Assembly (NCBI GenBank): GCA_030849805.1
Contig: JASANZ010002145.1
Location: forward strand, 1 to 54,195
Reading direction: 5' to 3'
Origin: Sergeia podlipaevii
Lineage: Eukaryota; Euglenozoa; Kinetoplastea; Trypanosomatida; Trypanosomatidae
Length of the DNA: 54,195 nucleotides
The notes beneath the pieces are model-generated. The model had not been told where the DNA came from. It saw only the letters and a list, made by a program, of their open reading frames with translations, and ran no database searches. Within the stretch, counting starts at the first letter, position 1. Each line of letters begins with the position of its first letter. A program made the translations under genes and the position numbers. Below are positions 1 through 8,327 of the stretch, piece after piece.

Positions 1-741
1 CAGCTCTCCGATGGCCACCTCCTGCGGCAGGTTTTCGAGTTCATGACGTCGTGACCGATCTGGCAAGAAGAGTGTGTACTCGTCAATAAGTTTAGCCCAC
101 TGCTGCTGCTGTTCGGTATAGGAAGAGCATCCATTGCTCTCTCCACCTCGCCAACCCCCGCACATCACCTCAAGCATGGGGAGGCCTGCCTCGACAAGGT
201 AGCCCGGTGCGCCCAACTGCTCCGCATGTAGTGTTTTCCTATTGCGTGCTTCGCATAGCGCACGTGCCAAGCGCGCACTGGCGTCATCATCAGCGCTGAA
301 GCCCCAAAGTGAGCGACCAACTGAGTGACAAGTATAAAATCTAGGAAATATCGCCTGTGTGCCGCGCTGATGAACAACCGTGAAGAAAGAGAAAAAGTCG
401 ATCACATCGGCGTCATGAAGAGATGTCAGCAGAGCTACATGACGCTGACAAAGAGGACCGTAGTGGCTCATGGTGTCAGGTATACCTTCCACTTCTGAAA
501 GCGCTTCTCCGACCCGACCAACAGCGGTGCGTGATGATGTGCAGAGGCAGCTATCCATGGTGAGTGCTATCTCTCCAGTAGTGCCATAATTAGAAAGAAA
601 GGACCATACAAACTGCAACGTCCACAGTATCCTGCAGTACTGCTTCCTTGTGCACTTAGTATACGACCCTCCATTGGCTATTGCATGCCCGTTGCGGTAC
701 TGGCCAGTGTTGTTATCAGTCACCTGCAAGCTAAGGTTCAT
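1..741 (-). CDS. Partial chimeric ORF; C-terminal part duplicates the TRM13-like gene; runs off the left edge
   Basis: An open frame of 247 codons starts at an ATG at 741 and is still open at base 1, so its 3' end is missing. Codons 1-183 are not recognised (soluble-looking, no clear motif). From base 189 down to base 1 the DNA aligns without gaps to 2417-2229, inside the neighbouring TRM13-like gene, with about 8 mismatches; the encoded 64 residues differ at about 3 positions. Similarity stops abruptly at base 189/2417. The start is uncertain: a pyrimidine tract at 742-776 has no AG before the 741 ATG, and the first AG lies a few bases inside the frame, so an in-frame ATG at 558 (186 codons in the window) may be the real start. 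It could be a second, diverged TRM13-like copy, a chimera made by segmental duplication, or an assembly join. That the frame stays open across the junction is seen directly. Confidence 0.6.
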   Translation of the reverse strand, partial: MNLSLQVTDNNTGQYRNGHAIANGGSYTKCTRKQYCRILWTLQFVWSFLSNYGTTGEIALTMDSCLCTSSRTAVGRVGEALSEVEGIPDTMSHYGPLCQRHVALLTSLHDADVIDFFSFFTVVHQRGTQAIFPRFYTCHSVGRSLWGFSADDDASARLARALCEARNRKTLHAEQLGAPGYLVEAGLPMLEVMCGGWRGGESNGCSSYTEQQQQWAKLIDEYTLFLPDRSRRHELENLPQEVAIGEL

Positions 742-776
742 AGGAGAAGGGACAAAGAGAGGGAGAGAAAATAAGT
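742..776 (-). promoter_or_regulatory. Polypyrimidine tract before the left-edge ORF
   Basis: On the minus strand this reads as a nearly pure CT tract running up to the ATG at 741. The first AG after it falls inside the ORF (about 734-733). If that AG is the trans-splice acceptor, translation must start at a later ATG such as 558. Confidence 0.45.
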
Positions 777-1304
777 TATGTTTGTGTGAAGAAAAATGTG
801 TCTTGTAATTCAGCTATTTGTACTCGGTCCTAAGCCAATGACATCATGGACTGCAGTTTATAATTGCAACGAGTCATTGATTATTATTATTATTATTATT
901 TTTTGTAAGAGATGATAGACACGTGAGGGGTAATGAGAAGGACGGAACTTGAGGAGAGAATGAGTAAAACGCATGAGACACAAAGAGAAAAGGGAGTTGG
1001 GTAACTGGCAAGAGCATCACTCGGTGCTGTAAAATGATTACAATAATAGTAGTAATGAATGTAATAAAAATATTGTGTTCAGTTAATCTTTTTCTGTATA
1101 TAAACGTGTATGTGATGAATCTTCCCAAACAAAACCAAAAACAGCAACAACAGCAGAGTGAGTGACAAAGAAAAAGGCTTTCACAGCACACAATCTCACG
1201 CGCGCATACAAACATGTAAGTAGACACAGCGCACGCTCTGAATGTGTTCTTACTAGTGATGCCCAGTGGCCTCTATTCTTTCTCATATTGAAGGAAAGTA
1301 TGAC
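742..1304. other. Intergenic spacer (563 nt)
   Basis: AT-rich spacer with an (ATT)n run at about 881-900 and a CAA/CAG-rich patch at 1139-1156. It should hold the polyadenylation region of the TRM13-like gene and the splice signals of the left-edge ORF. No convincing gene was seen. Confidence 0.7.
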
Positions 1305-2969
1305 TTACTCCCTCTTCACCGCCACGATGCACTTGTTCTTTGGGGTCACACAGCTCGGGACGTATTGCACCACAGAGGCTTCGTATCCACGTGAGCGTAG
1401 CCACTCCACGCGACCGTAGTTGATGGCCGCCTCCACAAGTTGGGCAATGGCGTGGGTATAGGGCACGAGATGGGCGACACTGCGAGGTTTCGGTCGGTGC
1501 GGCACCATTGCCTCCGCAGTGGCGCTAGTGATAATGTGTGAGAAGTCAGCTACGGCACTATCGCATTGGCAGTATCCTGATTTCTCAGGAAAACGTGAAG
1601 ATACAGCGCCGCCGCATATAGAACGATTGCCTGATGTTGTCTGTTGCGCAGTGGACGGGCGGTAGTACCGTTGATCTTCCTGAATGCGCTGATAGAGAGA
1701 CAAGTTCCAGTCTGTGAGGCGGCTCATGCGACTCAGCGCGCACTGGCCATGTACTTGAAGAAGCTCGCCCATCATACGTTGATTACAGTAAGCGCTGTAG
1801 TCAATCTTATTGAAGCAACACGGCACCAGCACCATGACGCGAGGGAGGGCATTCTGCGCGTCCAGGTGCGCAAGACACTCATCAATGCCGGACCCACAAA
1901 GGTGCTTGGCAATAAACGCAGTCCGCTGAGGGTCCACCGCAATGTCAGTGGCCCAATCCAATTCCTTCATGAAGGCGACACGCCTGCTTGTATGAAAGCG
2001 TAGGGTCTTCCTGGATCTTACCCTGTTCACTGTATTGAGGCGATAGTAGGGCAAGCAATCAATGGAGTGAACTGGAAAACGAGGATCGATGACAAGGCTA
2101 TCGCAGCCAAGACGCTCTCCTACTTGAGCAGCGAGGATCCCATTGCCGCCTCCTACATCCACGACACACTCTAGCTGGAAGTCTCGGGAGACCTTAGTGG
2201 ACCGAAGACGTTCTACGCAACTCTCCAGCAGCTCTCCGATGGCTACCTCCTGCGGCAGGTTTTCGAGTTCATGATGCCACGATCGATCTGGCAAGAAGAG
2301 TGTGTACTCGTCAATAAGTTTAGCCCACTGCTGCTGTTGTTGGGTATAGGAAGAGCATCCATTGCTCTCTCCACCTCGCCAACCCCCGCACATCACCTCA
2401 AGCATGGGGAGGCCTGCTTCATACCTCACATCCTTTGACTCCACGCCGGTGCCAGCCTTGGCGGCCTTCTCTCGTTTTAGTCGATCCTCCCTGGCGGCAA
2501 GCAACCCGCGCGTGTACTGGGCTACCAGCTCTAATGTCCACAGTTCCTGTTGCTGCGGTAGAAGCGGCGCAGCTAGAGCGCCCGAGTGCGCACTTGACAG
2601 TAAATTAGCAAGGAGCTGCGCAGAGAGCGTTGTGCGGAGGCTACGGAGGTGATCCAAGTGCAGCGGTCCCTCGTGATGAAGTGAGGGGGGCACTCCCTCT
2701 GTGGCCACTAGAAAAGGGGTAGCTGCCTCACGCAGCGTCCTGACGAGTGTGTGGGCTTCACTGGTGTCACTGCTAGACACAAAGCAACGCGGGTGTGTGA
2801 GCAAAGGCCGGAGCGCCTGGGTAGCAGCCCTCGCACTGCTGTACGGGTGCTTGCGGACTGTGAGGTGCTCTGTGCGCTGTACTATAGTTGCGGAGGATAC
2901 ACTGGTGGCAGCGCGGCGCTCTCGCTTTCTTAGTGCCGAGGCAAAAAGAATGCGGGTGAGGCCATGCAT
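1305..2969 (-). CDS. TRM13: TRM13-like tRNA 2'-O-methyltransferase
   Basis: A 554-residue class I SAM-dependent methyltransferase. Motif I is VVDVGGGNG at about 269-277. The TRM13-type signature KHLCGSGID follows at about 355-363, then a P-C-C strand end at 383-385. Near the C terminus comes the family's characteristic GRVEWLRSRGYEASVVQYV stretch. Known members methylate the 2'-O of nucleotide 4 of certain tRNAs. The CHHC/CCCH zinc fingers that usually precede the domain are not visible; instead residues 1-40 are Arg/Ser/Ala-rich, which could be a mitochondrial presequence (inference). An internal segment (2229-2417) is nearly duplicated at the left edge. On the coding strand a tract ending TTTGAG just upstream is a plausible splice site. 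The fold is secure; the exact tRNA target is inferred. Confidence 0.82.
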   Translation of the reverse strand: MHGLTRILFASALRKRERRAATSVSSATIVQRTEHLTVRKHPYSSARAATQALRPLLTHPRCFVSSSDTSEAHTLVRTLREAATPFLVATEGVPPSLHHEGPLHLDHLRSLRTTLSAQLLANLLSSAHSGALAAPLLPQQQELWTLELVAQYTRGLLAAREDRLKREKAAKAGTGVESKDVRYEAGLPMLEVMCGGWRGGESNGCSSYTQQQQQWAKLIDEYTLFLPDRSWHHELENLPQEVAIGELLESCVERLRSTKVSRDFQLECVVDVGGGNGILAAQVGERLGCDSLVIDPRFPVHSIDCLPYYRLNTVNRVRSRKTLRFHTSRRVAFMKELDWATDIAVDPQRTAFIAKHLCGSGIDECLAHLDAQNALPRVMVLVPCCFNKIDYSAYCNQRMMGELLQVHGQCALSRMSRLTDWNLSLYQRIQEDQRYYRPSTAQQTTSGNRSICGGAVSSRFPEKSGYCQCDSAVADFSHIITSATAEAMVPHRPKPRSVAHLVPYTHAIAQLVEAAINYGRVEWLRSRGYEASVVQYVPSCVTPKNKCIVAVKRE

Positions 2970-3463
2970 GGAGTGTCCTGACGGCTAAGTACTCACAGGT
3001 TGTGCTTCTCAAAGAAGAGAAAATAATAATGATACACATACAGATGCATAAAGAAAGACAGAGAGAGAGAGAGAAATATATGTGCAAAACGATGATTCAG
3101 AATGGAAAGCAACAACAGAAAAAAAGAAATGCAAATCGGATGCTCGCGTTGTCGAGAGTTCCCATTTGCAAGGCATACAAATGCGTGGGTTTATATCCAC
3201 ACAACTCAGAAGTCTCGACAAAATAGAAATAATAAAAATGATATTTTTGTACATTCCTTTTATAAGAAATAGATGCACATCGTGGCGGCGTATTCACAAA
3301 CGTATGCGCACACATGAGTGCCGCGCTGGTAGCAGGCGGCATCCCAACATTAAGTTATACAAAAGCTCAACCTTCATTTTTCCTCACTCATCCACTCTCC
3401 CTCCACTCTCTCTCTCTCCTCTCTCTATAAATGCAGACACGCCAGCACATACAAAATGTACAA
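2970..3463. other. Intergenic spacer (494 nt)
   Basis: Contains a GA-rich patch (3054-3075), A-rich stretches and a CT-rich patch (3395-3428). Several ORFs on both strands here are low complexity. No gene was recognised. Confidence 0.65.
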
Positions 3464-4135
3464 CTATGCACCGTCGTGCTGCAGCTGCACAAGCGTTTCC
3501 TTATGCTTGGCAAGCTGCTGCAGGAGGTCAGCGCGCCGCTGCGAGTCGCTAGTGTAAAGCAGCTCTCCCGCCGCCTTCTCCACTTCTTTACTAATCTTCA
3601 GAATAGAAGCGTTGATGTTCGTGCGCTTCCGCCCGGGCCCGGCACCTGGCCCCTTGGTGAGCTGCGGCTGTGACTGCGCATTAGACCCAGAGGCCCCTCC
3701 TCCTTCGTGCTTTGCGTACTTCATCGCTGGCGCGTACACGGTCGCTCCATCGCTGCGCGCACGATCCATGGCGGTGTCGAGCGTGATGTCATCCACGCCA
3801 TCAAAGAAGTCAGCACGGCGACTAAGAATACCAGAGCGCTGCACTCCTTGGATGAGAGGGTCATGCTCGGCGGCCTCCAACTCGAGGCTGCCACGCTCCT
3901 CGGAGATGGCAAGCTGTTCACGAAGGTCTTCCAGCATACGATTCGCCGCCTTTGGAAGTGTTGGGCCATGATGCATGATGAGAGCGCGGCAGAGACTGCG
4001 ATACGCAGCTAGCTCCTCTTCGCGGGCTACCTTGTACACATCGTATGCTTCGATGGAGACAAGACCTGCTCCTTGAGCTTTCTGAGCATCCTCCAAGGCG
4101 GCGTACACCGCACAGGCACTAGAATCGCCGGACAT
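3464..4135 (-). CDS. Hypothetical small coiled-coil protein
   Basis: 223 residues, not recognised. The N-terminal half (about 10-115) is helical and rich in Ala, Glu and Leu; a hydrophilic Gly/Ser/Pro/Gln-rich linker lies at about 145-175; a second predicted helix or coiled coil (about 175-220, rich in Lys, Glu, Leu and Gln) ends the protein. There is no signal peptide or membrane segment. Codon use is GC-rich like its neighbours and the start is an ATG at 4135, which supports a real gene. The two-helix layout fits a structural or adaptor subunit, but that is only inference. Confidence 0.7.
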   Translation of the reverse strand: MSGDSSACAVYAALEDAQKAQGAGLVSIEAYDVYKVAREEELAAYRSLCRALIMHHGPTLPKAANRMLEDLREQLAISEERGSLELEAAEHDPLIQGVQRSGILSRRADFFDGVDDITLDTAMDRARSDGATVYAPAMKYAKHEGGGASGSNAQSQPQLTKGPGAGPGRKRTNINASILKISKEVEKAAGELLYTSDSQRRADLLQQLAKHKETLVQLQHDGA

Positions 4136-5304
4136 GGTTCTTCTTTTTTTTCTTTCCTCTTTCCTATGATCTATATGTGTGGAGAACTAATAAAAAAATA
4201 ATAATTTCAAAATGCTACAGAAAAGTCTGCAGCTTACAAGACGCGGTGCTCTATTATCTAGATAGCTATGTAGCAAGGTACTGCTGCAGTGCTTCCCGTA
4301 CTGTCGAGTGTAGTTTCTGTAAGGCAGATAGATCACACTGCAGAGAGTTGAAATCTCCCTCTTTGATAACCTCTAACACAATACACACACCGGCGAAAGG
4401 CAGGTATGTAGGTAGGTAGGAAGATTGGTACACCTCGCCTATGAATTATATTATGTGCGACACCTGAAGATAAATAATAAAAGGAAAGAGATATTACCCG
4501 GCGAAAATATATAAATTCAAAAGACAAACCAATTATCGTACGCAAGATTTTATAAAAAATAAAAGTAAATAAACGCTATTGTGTATTCAAGAAGTTCGTT
4601 TTGTTGCAACAGCTTCTGTACGCATCTGCAATGCAGTGTCCCTTGTCCTGTTGGATTTTTTTCTTGTTGTTGTTGCACACACTTACTATCCTTCCTTCTA
4701 CCTCACGCATATAGATACACACACGGACTTCACGTGTGTATGTGTATATATATATATTAATGTGTGTTTACGTGAGGCTACTTCTTCGTAAATAGTGTAC
4801 ACAACAAGTTCAGAAGCAGTTGCAGAAACAGAGATACTATTAGTTAATAACCATTTACTTGTTTCGTATCCTTTACAATAATAATAATAATAATAATAAT
4901 GAGACAATATCAGTGTTGTGAGGATTTAATGTTTTCCCTCCCCTCCACACATGCACTCTCTACTTCTCTCGCCTATATGAAGATCACACTCGCCTGCCAC
5001 CGGCGCAAACACATGCATGCATGCATCCAAATCGTAAACGCACAGAAAGTGAAAAAGGCTTTAACAAATAGGTGCCTCACTTAACTTTAAATAAGTGTTA
5101 ATCTAAAGGTAATAGTAACACTCGATAACAGTGGAATAGAGAGGGAGAGATAGAGATAGAGAGGGAGAAGCATCCTTCCCCTCTTTGTTCGTTTTTTGCG
5201 ACCACTCCTTTTCCTCCCGCACTCTTTCTTTCTCTCTCTCTCTTTTCCTCTCCTCTCCCTCCACCCCCCCCCCTCTAATGCACTAAAGCGACCGTGCGCG
5301 TTTC
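4136..5304. other. Intergenic spacer (1169 nt), with a coding-like patch
   Basis: Mostly AT-rich, with (AAT)n at about 4876-4900, TA repeats near 4745-4757 and a long CT-rich block at 5228-5276. At 4266-4380 the minus strand holds an open, protein-like stretch ending in TAG, without any ATG before it (see findings). No other gene was seen. Confidence 0.6.
4876..4900. repeat. (AAT)n microsatellite
   Basis: About eight uninterrupted AAT units in the spacer between the DnaJ-type gene and the 223-residue gene. Confidence 0.9.
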
Positions 5305-7596
5305 CTACTCCGCCAACTCCGGTATCTCCAGCTTCACCGCTACCGTGCCATCCAGCACGTCTCTGAAGAAATCATCCATAGAAACAGCATCCGACTTGAT
5401 GGCGGCCAGCATTTTCTGTTTGCGAACCGCCACCACCGTGATGCCGCGCTCCCCCGCAGGCACGCTGTCGCCCACTGCTGCCTGCGGCTTGTGCTCTGCG
5501 ATCCACTCCCTCCAGCCCTTGTGCGCGGAGCCATCCAGGGCACGCATGGTAAACCGAATGTCATGCGCCACGGAAGAGAAAGGAACGTCGCCAGAGCCGG
5601 CCGGACGCCCATCCTGCACGAGAATAAGAAAGCCCTTGCTCTCCTTGGCTTCCTCAATGTCCATCTTGGTGAGCGGGGCGATCCGCGGGTGTGACCTTCT
5701 AGGCGCTGCTTTGGTGGGAGCTTGCTTGGGGGCGGCGGCGGCGTTCGAAGCAGTAGCAGCAGGGGAAGCAGCAGCGGCACCGGTTCCTGTAGATGCAGTA
5801 GCACCTTGCGCAGGGGCCGCGTCGGCGTTGGGGGCGTTCCTGTTGAAAAACTTCTTCTGCATGATAAACATGATAAGAAAGGGGGCTGTGTTGGTGATAT
5901 AGGGACGTGCGTAGTTGAAGAGGGTCACGGCAGTCAAGTAGTAGCGGTGGATCTGAGACATGGGAAATTCTGAAGGGACAAAATACGCAGAAAAGGACTC
6001 CATAAGCACCACCACCCCCGCGGTGCGAACACCTTCAAGGACGTCAGCAAGAGCGCCGTGGATATCGGTAGATGTGATTTCATTTGGCTCCTTGTCCTCG
6101 AGCTCCACCAGGCGGAACATCTCGCTTTCCTTTCCGTCAGCAAATGCGACAAGAAGTGGCCCTGTAGCCTTGCTCGTACGAGGGGTGCTATCCTCCATAA
6201 GAGACCTCAGCCTTGGGTTTTCATTGAGGCATACATAGCCAGTCTGAAAAGAGAAGAAGTTCTTGTGCATCAGCTCTACCATCGCAGCATCAGGGGACTG
6301 CGTGCAGTCTGGGCGTACCCACAGCAGGCAATTCTTCTTGCACACGTCGTAGTGCGCCATCATGTCCACATACGCAATACCCTCCATGCCGGGATATCGC
6401 ACAGGGAGCAGGCCCTCGACGAACTGCGCTGCCTTGGCGTACGTGAGAGAGCCCGTGGTGCCGATCTGAATATGGGCACAGCTGTGTGCTTCACCGTCGT
6501 TCGATTCATCGCCCGCCTCTTGCTCGCCCTTTGGCAGAGGCTCAGTGGACACCACCACAAACTCAGGCATTGGCACCGCCTCCCCAAAGCGGTCCTTCGC
6601 CTCCACGTTCATGTCGCAGTACTCTTCCACAAACTCAAGCAGCGCGCCACGCTCGATGCTTCGGACCTCCACCTGATTATTGCGCAGCTGCACCGCGACC
6701 GGGACGGACTCGGCGTTGATGCTTGGAAAGAGCACACGCACTGGCTTGTTAGCTGGGCGGGCAGCCTTCAGAAAGTTGACAATGTCCGTTACCCCCTTTA
6801 CTTCAAGGGAGGTCTCCTGCTTGTACACCTCGTAGAAGAAGTTCATGACAAAGTCGAGTACTGCCTGGAAGATACGGCGCTCACTGCGCGACTGAAGCAC
6901 CTCCTTGAGGCCATGAAGATTCCACACCTCGCCGTCAATGATAGCAAAAACAGATGGATCGCTCGCGTGAAAACGCACCTTGGCCTCCTCGAGCATCGCC
7001 TCGCCTTCCTCGGACTTGCCTTCGATACGGTACATTTCTAAGATGCCGGCTTCCACCAAGCCAGAGTGAAACAGCGTCTCCCACGCGTTAGAGAAGAGCC
7101 GGCACGATGTACATGCGTCATCGTACACCTGAACAAGAAACACACGCGGTCCTCTGAAGCGCAAGATGCGCCGGAGGATTTCCACATCGTCGATGGTGCT
7201 GGTCTTGGAAAAGATAGGAGAGCGCTGGTGAAAATGCTCAAAGAGTTGTTGTGCGGTGTAGTCCTTTGGATCAGGAGCCTCGCCGGGGATGATACCGGCC
7301 TCGTCGTAGTCCTGTCGCTTCACGTCGTCAGAGAGGACCTCGTACGCGCGCAGTATCTTCGCCATCATCGTCTTGGCTGTCTCCTTTTCTTCGTAAGACT
7401 CCTTCAAGTCAGGGTGATGCTGGCGCGTCAACTTCCTGAAGGTGCGGCGAATGGTTTCCTTGCTTGCGCTGGGATCCACACCGAGGTCCTCGTAGAGCTT
7501 CTTGTGCGCGACGGCATCGGCAACATTCGAGCTGACAAGTAGAAGAACCGCCACCAATACAGTGGTGAGCGCCACTGCCTTTCGTGCTTGGGTCAT
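5305..7596 (-). CDS. ER-membrane DnaJ protein with thioredoxin-like domain (DNAJC16 type)
   Basis: 763 residues. An N-terminal hydrophobic signal sequence (about 7-28) is followed by a J domain (about 33-98) with the HPD tripeptide at 61-63. A thioredoxin-like region (about 130-260) carries CTSC (C162, C165) where a CxxC redox site would sit. After more thioredoxin-like sequence comes one membrane segment near 555-590, then an Ala/Pro-rich linker (about 595-635) and a C-terminal domain. The J/thioredoxin/TM order matches the DNAJC16 family. J domains stimulate Hsp70 (BiP in the ER); with the signal peptide, the J and thioredoxin domains would face the lumen and the C-terminal domain the cytosol. 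Whether CTSC is redox-active is not shown. A pyrimidine tract and AG at 7638-7662 precede the ATG. Confidence 0.85.
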   Translation of the reverse strand: MTQARKAVALTTVLVAVLLLVSSNVADAVAHKKLYEDLGVDPSASKETIRRTFRKLTRQHHPDLKESYEEKETAKTMMAKILRAYEVLSDDVKRQDYDEAGIIPGEAPDPKDYTAQQLFEHFHQRSPIFSKTSTIDDVEILRRILRFRGPRVFLVQVYDDACTSCRLFSNAWETLFHSGLVEAGILEMYRIEGKSEEGEAMLEEAKVRFHASDPSVFAIIDGEVWNLHGLKEVLQSRSERRIFQAVLDFVMNFFYEVYKQETSLEVKGVTDIVNFLKAARPANKPVRVLFPSINAESVPVAVQLRNNQVEVRSIERGALLEFVEEYCDMNVEAKDRFGEAVPMPEFVVVSTEPLPKGEQEAGDESNDGEAHSCAHIQIGTTGSLTYAKAAQFVEGLLPVRYPGMEGIAYVDMMAHYDVCKKNCLLWVRPDCTQSPDAAMVELMHKNFFSFQTGYVCLNENPRLRSLMEDSTPRTSKATGPLLVAFADGKESEMFRLVELEDKEPNEITSTDIHGALADVLEGVRTAGVVVLMESFSAYFVPSEFPMSQIHRYYLTAVTLFNYARPYITNTAPFLIMFIMQKKFFNRNAPNADAAPAQGATASTGTGAAAASPAATASNAAAAPKQAPTKAAPRRSHPRIAPLTKMDIEEAKESKGFLILVQDGRPAGSGDVPFSSVAHDIRFTMRALDGSAHKGWREWIAEHKPQAAVGDSVPAGERGITVVAVRKQKMLAAIKSDAVSMDDFFRDVLDGTVAVKLEIPELAE

Positions 7597-8327
7597 ATCG
7601 TAGATAACCCAGTTTGAACTCCTCTTTATTTCCCTTGCTGAGGAGTGGTGAAGTTGTAATTCTTATTGCGTAGTGTTAACTATGTATGTCGGCTTGTGCT
7701 TGAATGAATGCAAGTGAAGAACGAAAGATTGGAATATGAACTTGTGGTACAGCAGATGGCAAGTATATATATATATATATATAAACGATAAGAAGATGAA
7801 AAGAAAGTGAGTTGTAAGCATTAAAAAAAAAAAAAGCAAAACCACACTACTAAAGCGGCATCGGCTATACAACACAGATTCCAGAACATGTGACAGCAGA
7901 AAGAGCCTCTCTTTCTTCATTATGGAAAGTGTATTTCTTCTGTGGATTAATAAAGTATATATAAATATAAATATAAATATATATGTATCAGACACTATAA
8001 AAAAGAGTTTTAAAATACACTAGTGTGAATGAGAAGAGATGTACTTCCTAGACAATCCAGCATGCACAGATGTCATGCCGAGGCTGCAGTCCCTTAACTT
8101 GTAAGGAGGATACTGCATGGCAGAGAATTACTTACAGGGTGAAAACGAGCTGTGAAGAAGCATATAAGGAAATGCCCCTTGTAATATATTAAATAAAAGA
8201 AGAAAAAAACATAGAAAAGAAAAAAAGCAAATCTGGCGGAGATTGTGATACTCGGAGAATGTCTCTGAAGAAAAAGTTATAGAGATAAAAAAAGAAATGA
8301 AATTGGTGATGATAAAAAACGAGTGCC
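7597..8327. other. Intergenic spacer (731 nt)
   Basis: AT-rich, with (TA)n at 7762-7781, an A13 run at about 7823, ATAAAT repeats at 7959-7982 and a less AT-rich island at about 8030-8150. Short ORFs on both strands were judged to be chance. Confidence 0.65.
7638..7662 (-). promoter_or_regulatory. Probable trans-splice acceptor of the DnaJ-type gene
   Basis: On the minus strand, a pyrimidine-rich stretch ends in CTCCTCAG (AG at 7639-7638), about 42 nt before the ATG at 7596. Confidence 0.5.

Noticed and set aside
6058..7041. 327-codon plus-strand ORF opposite the DnaJ-type gene
   Set aside because: Antisense shadow of a gene with clear J and thioredoxin domains; His/Leu/Arg-rich composition is typical of such shadows.
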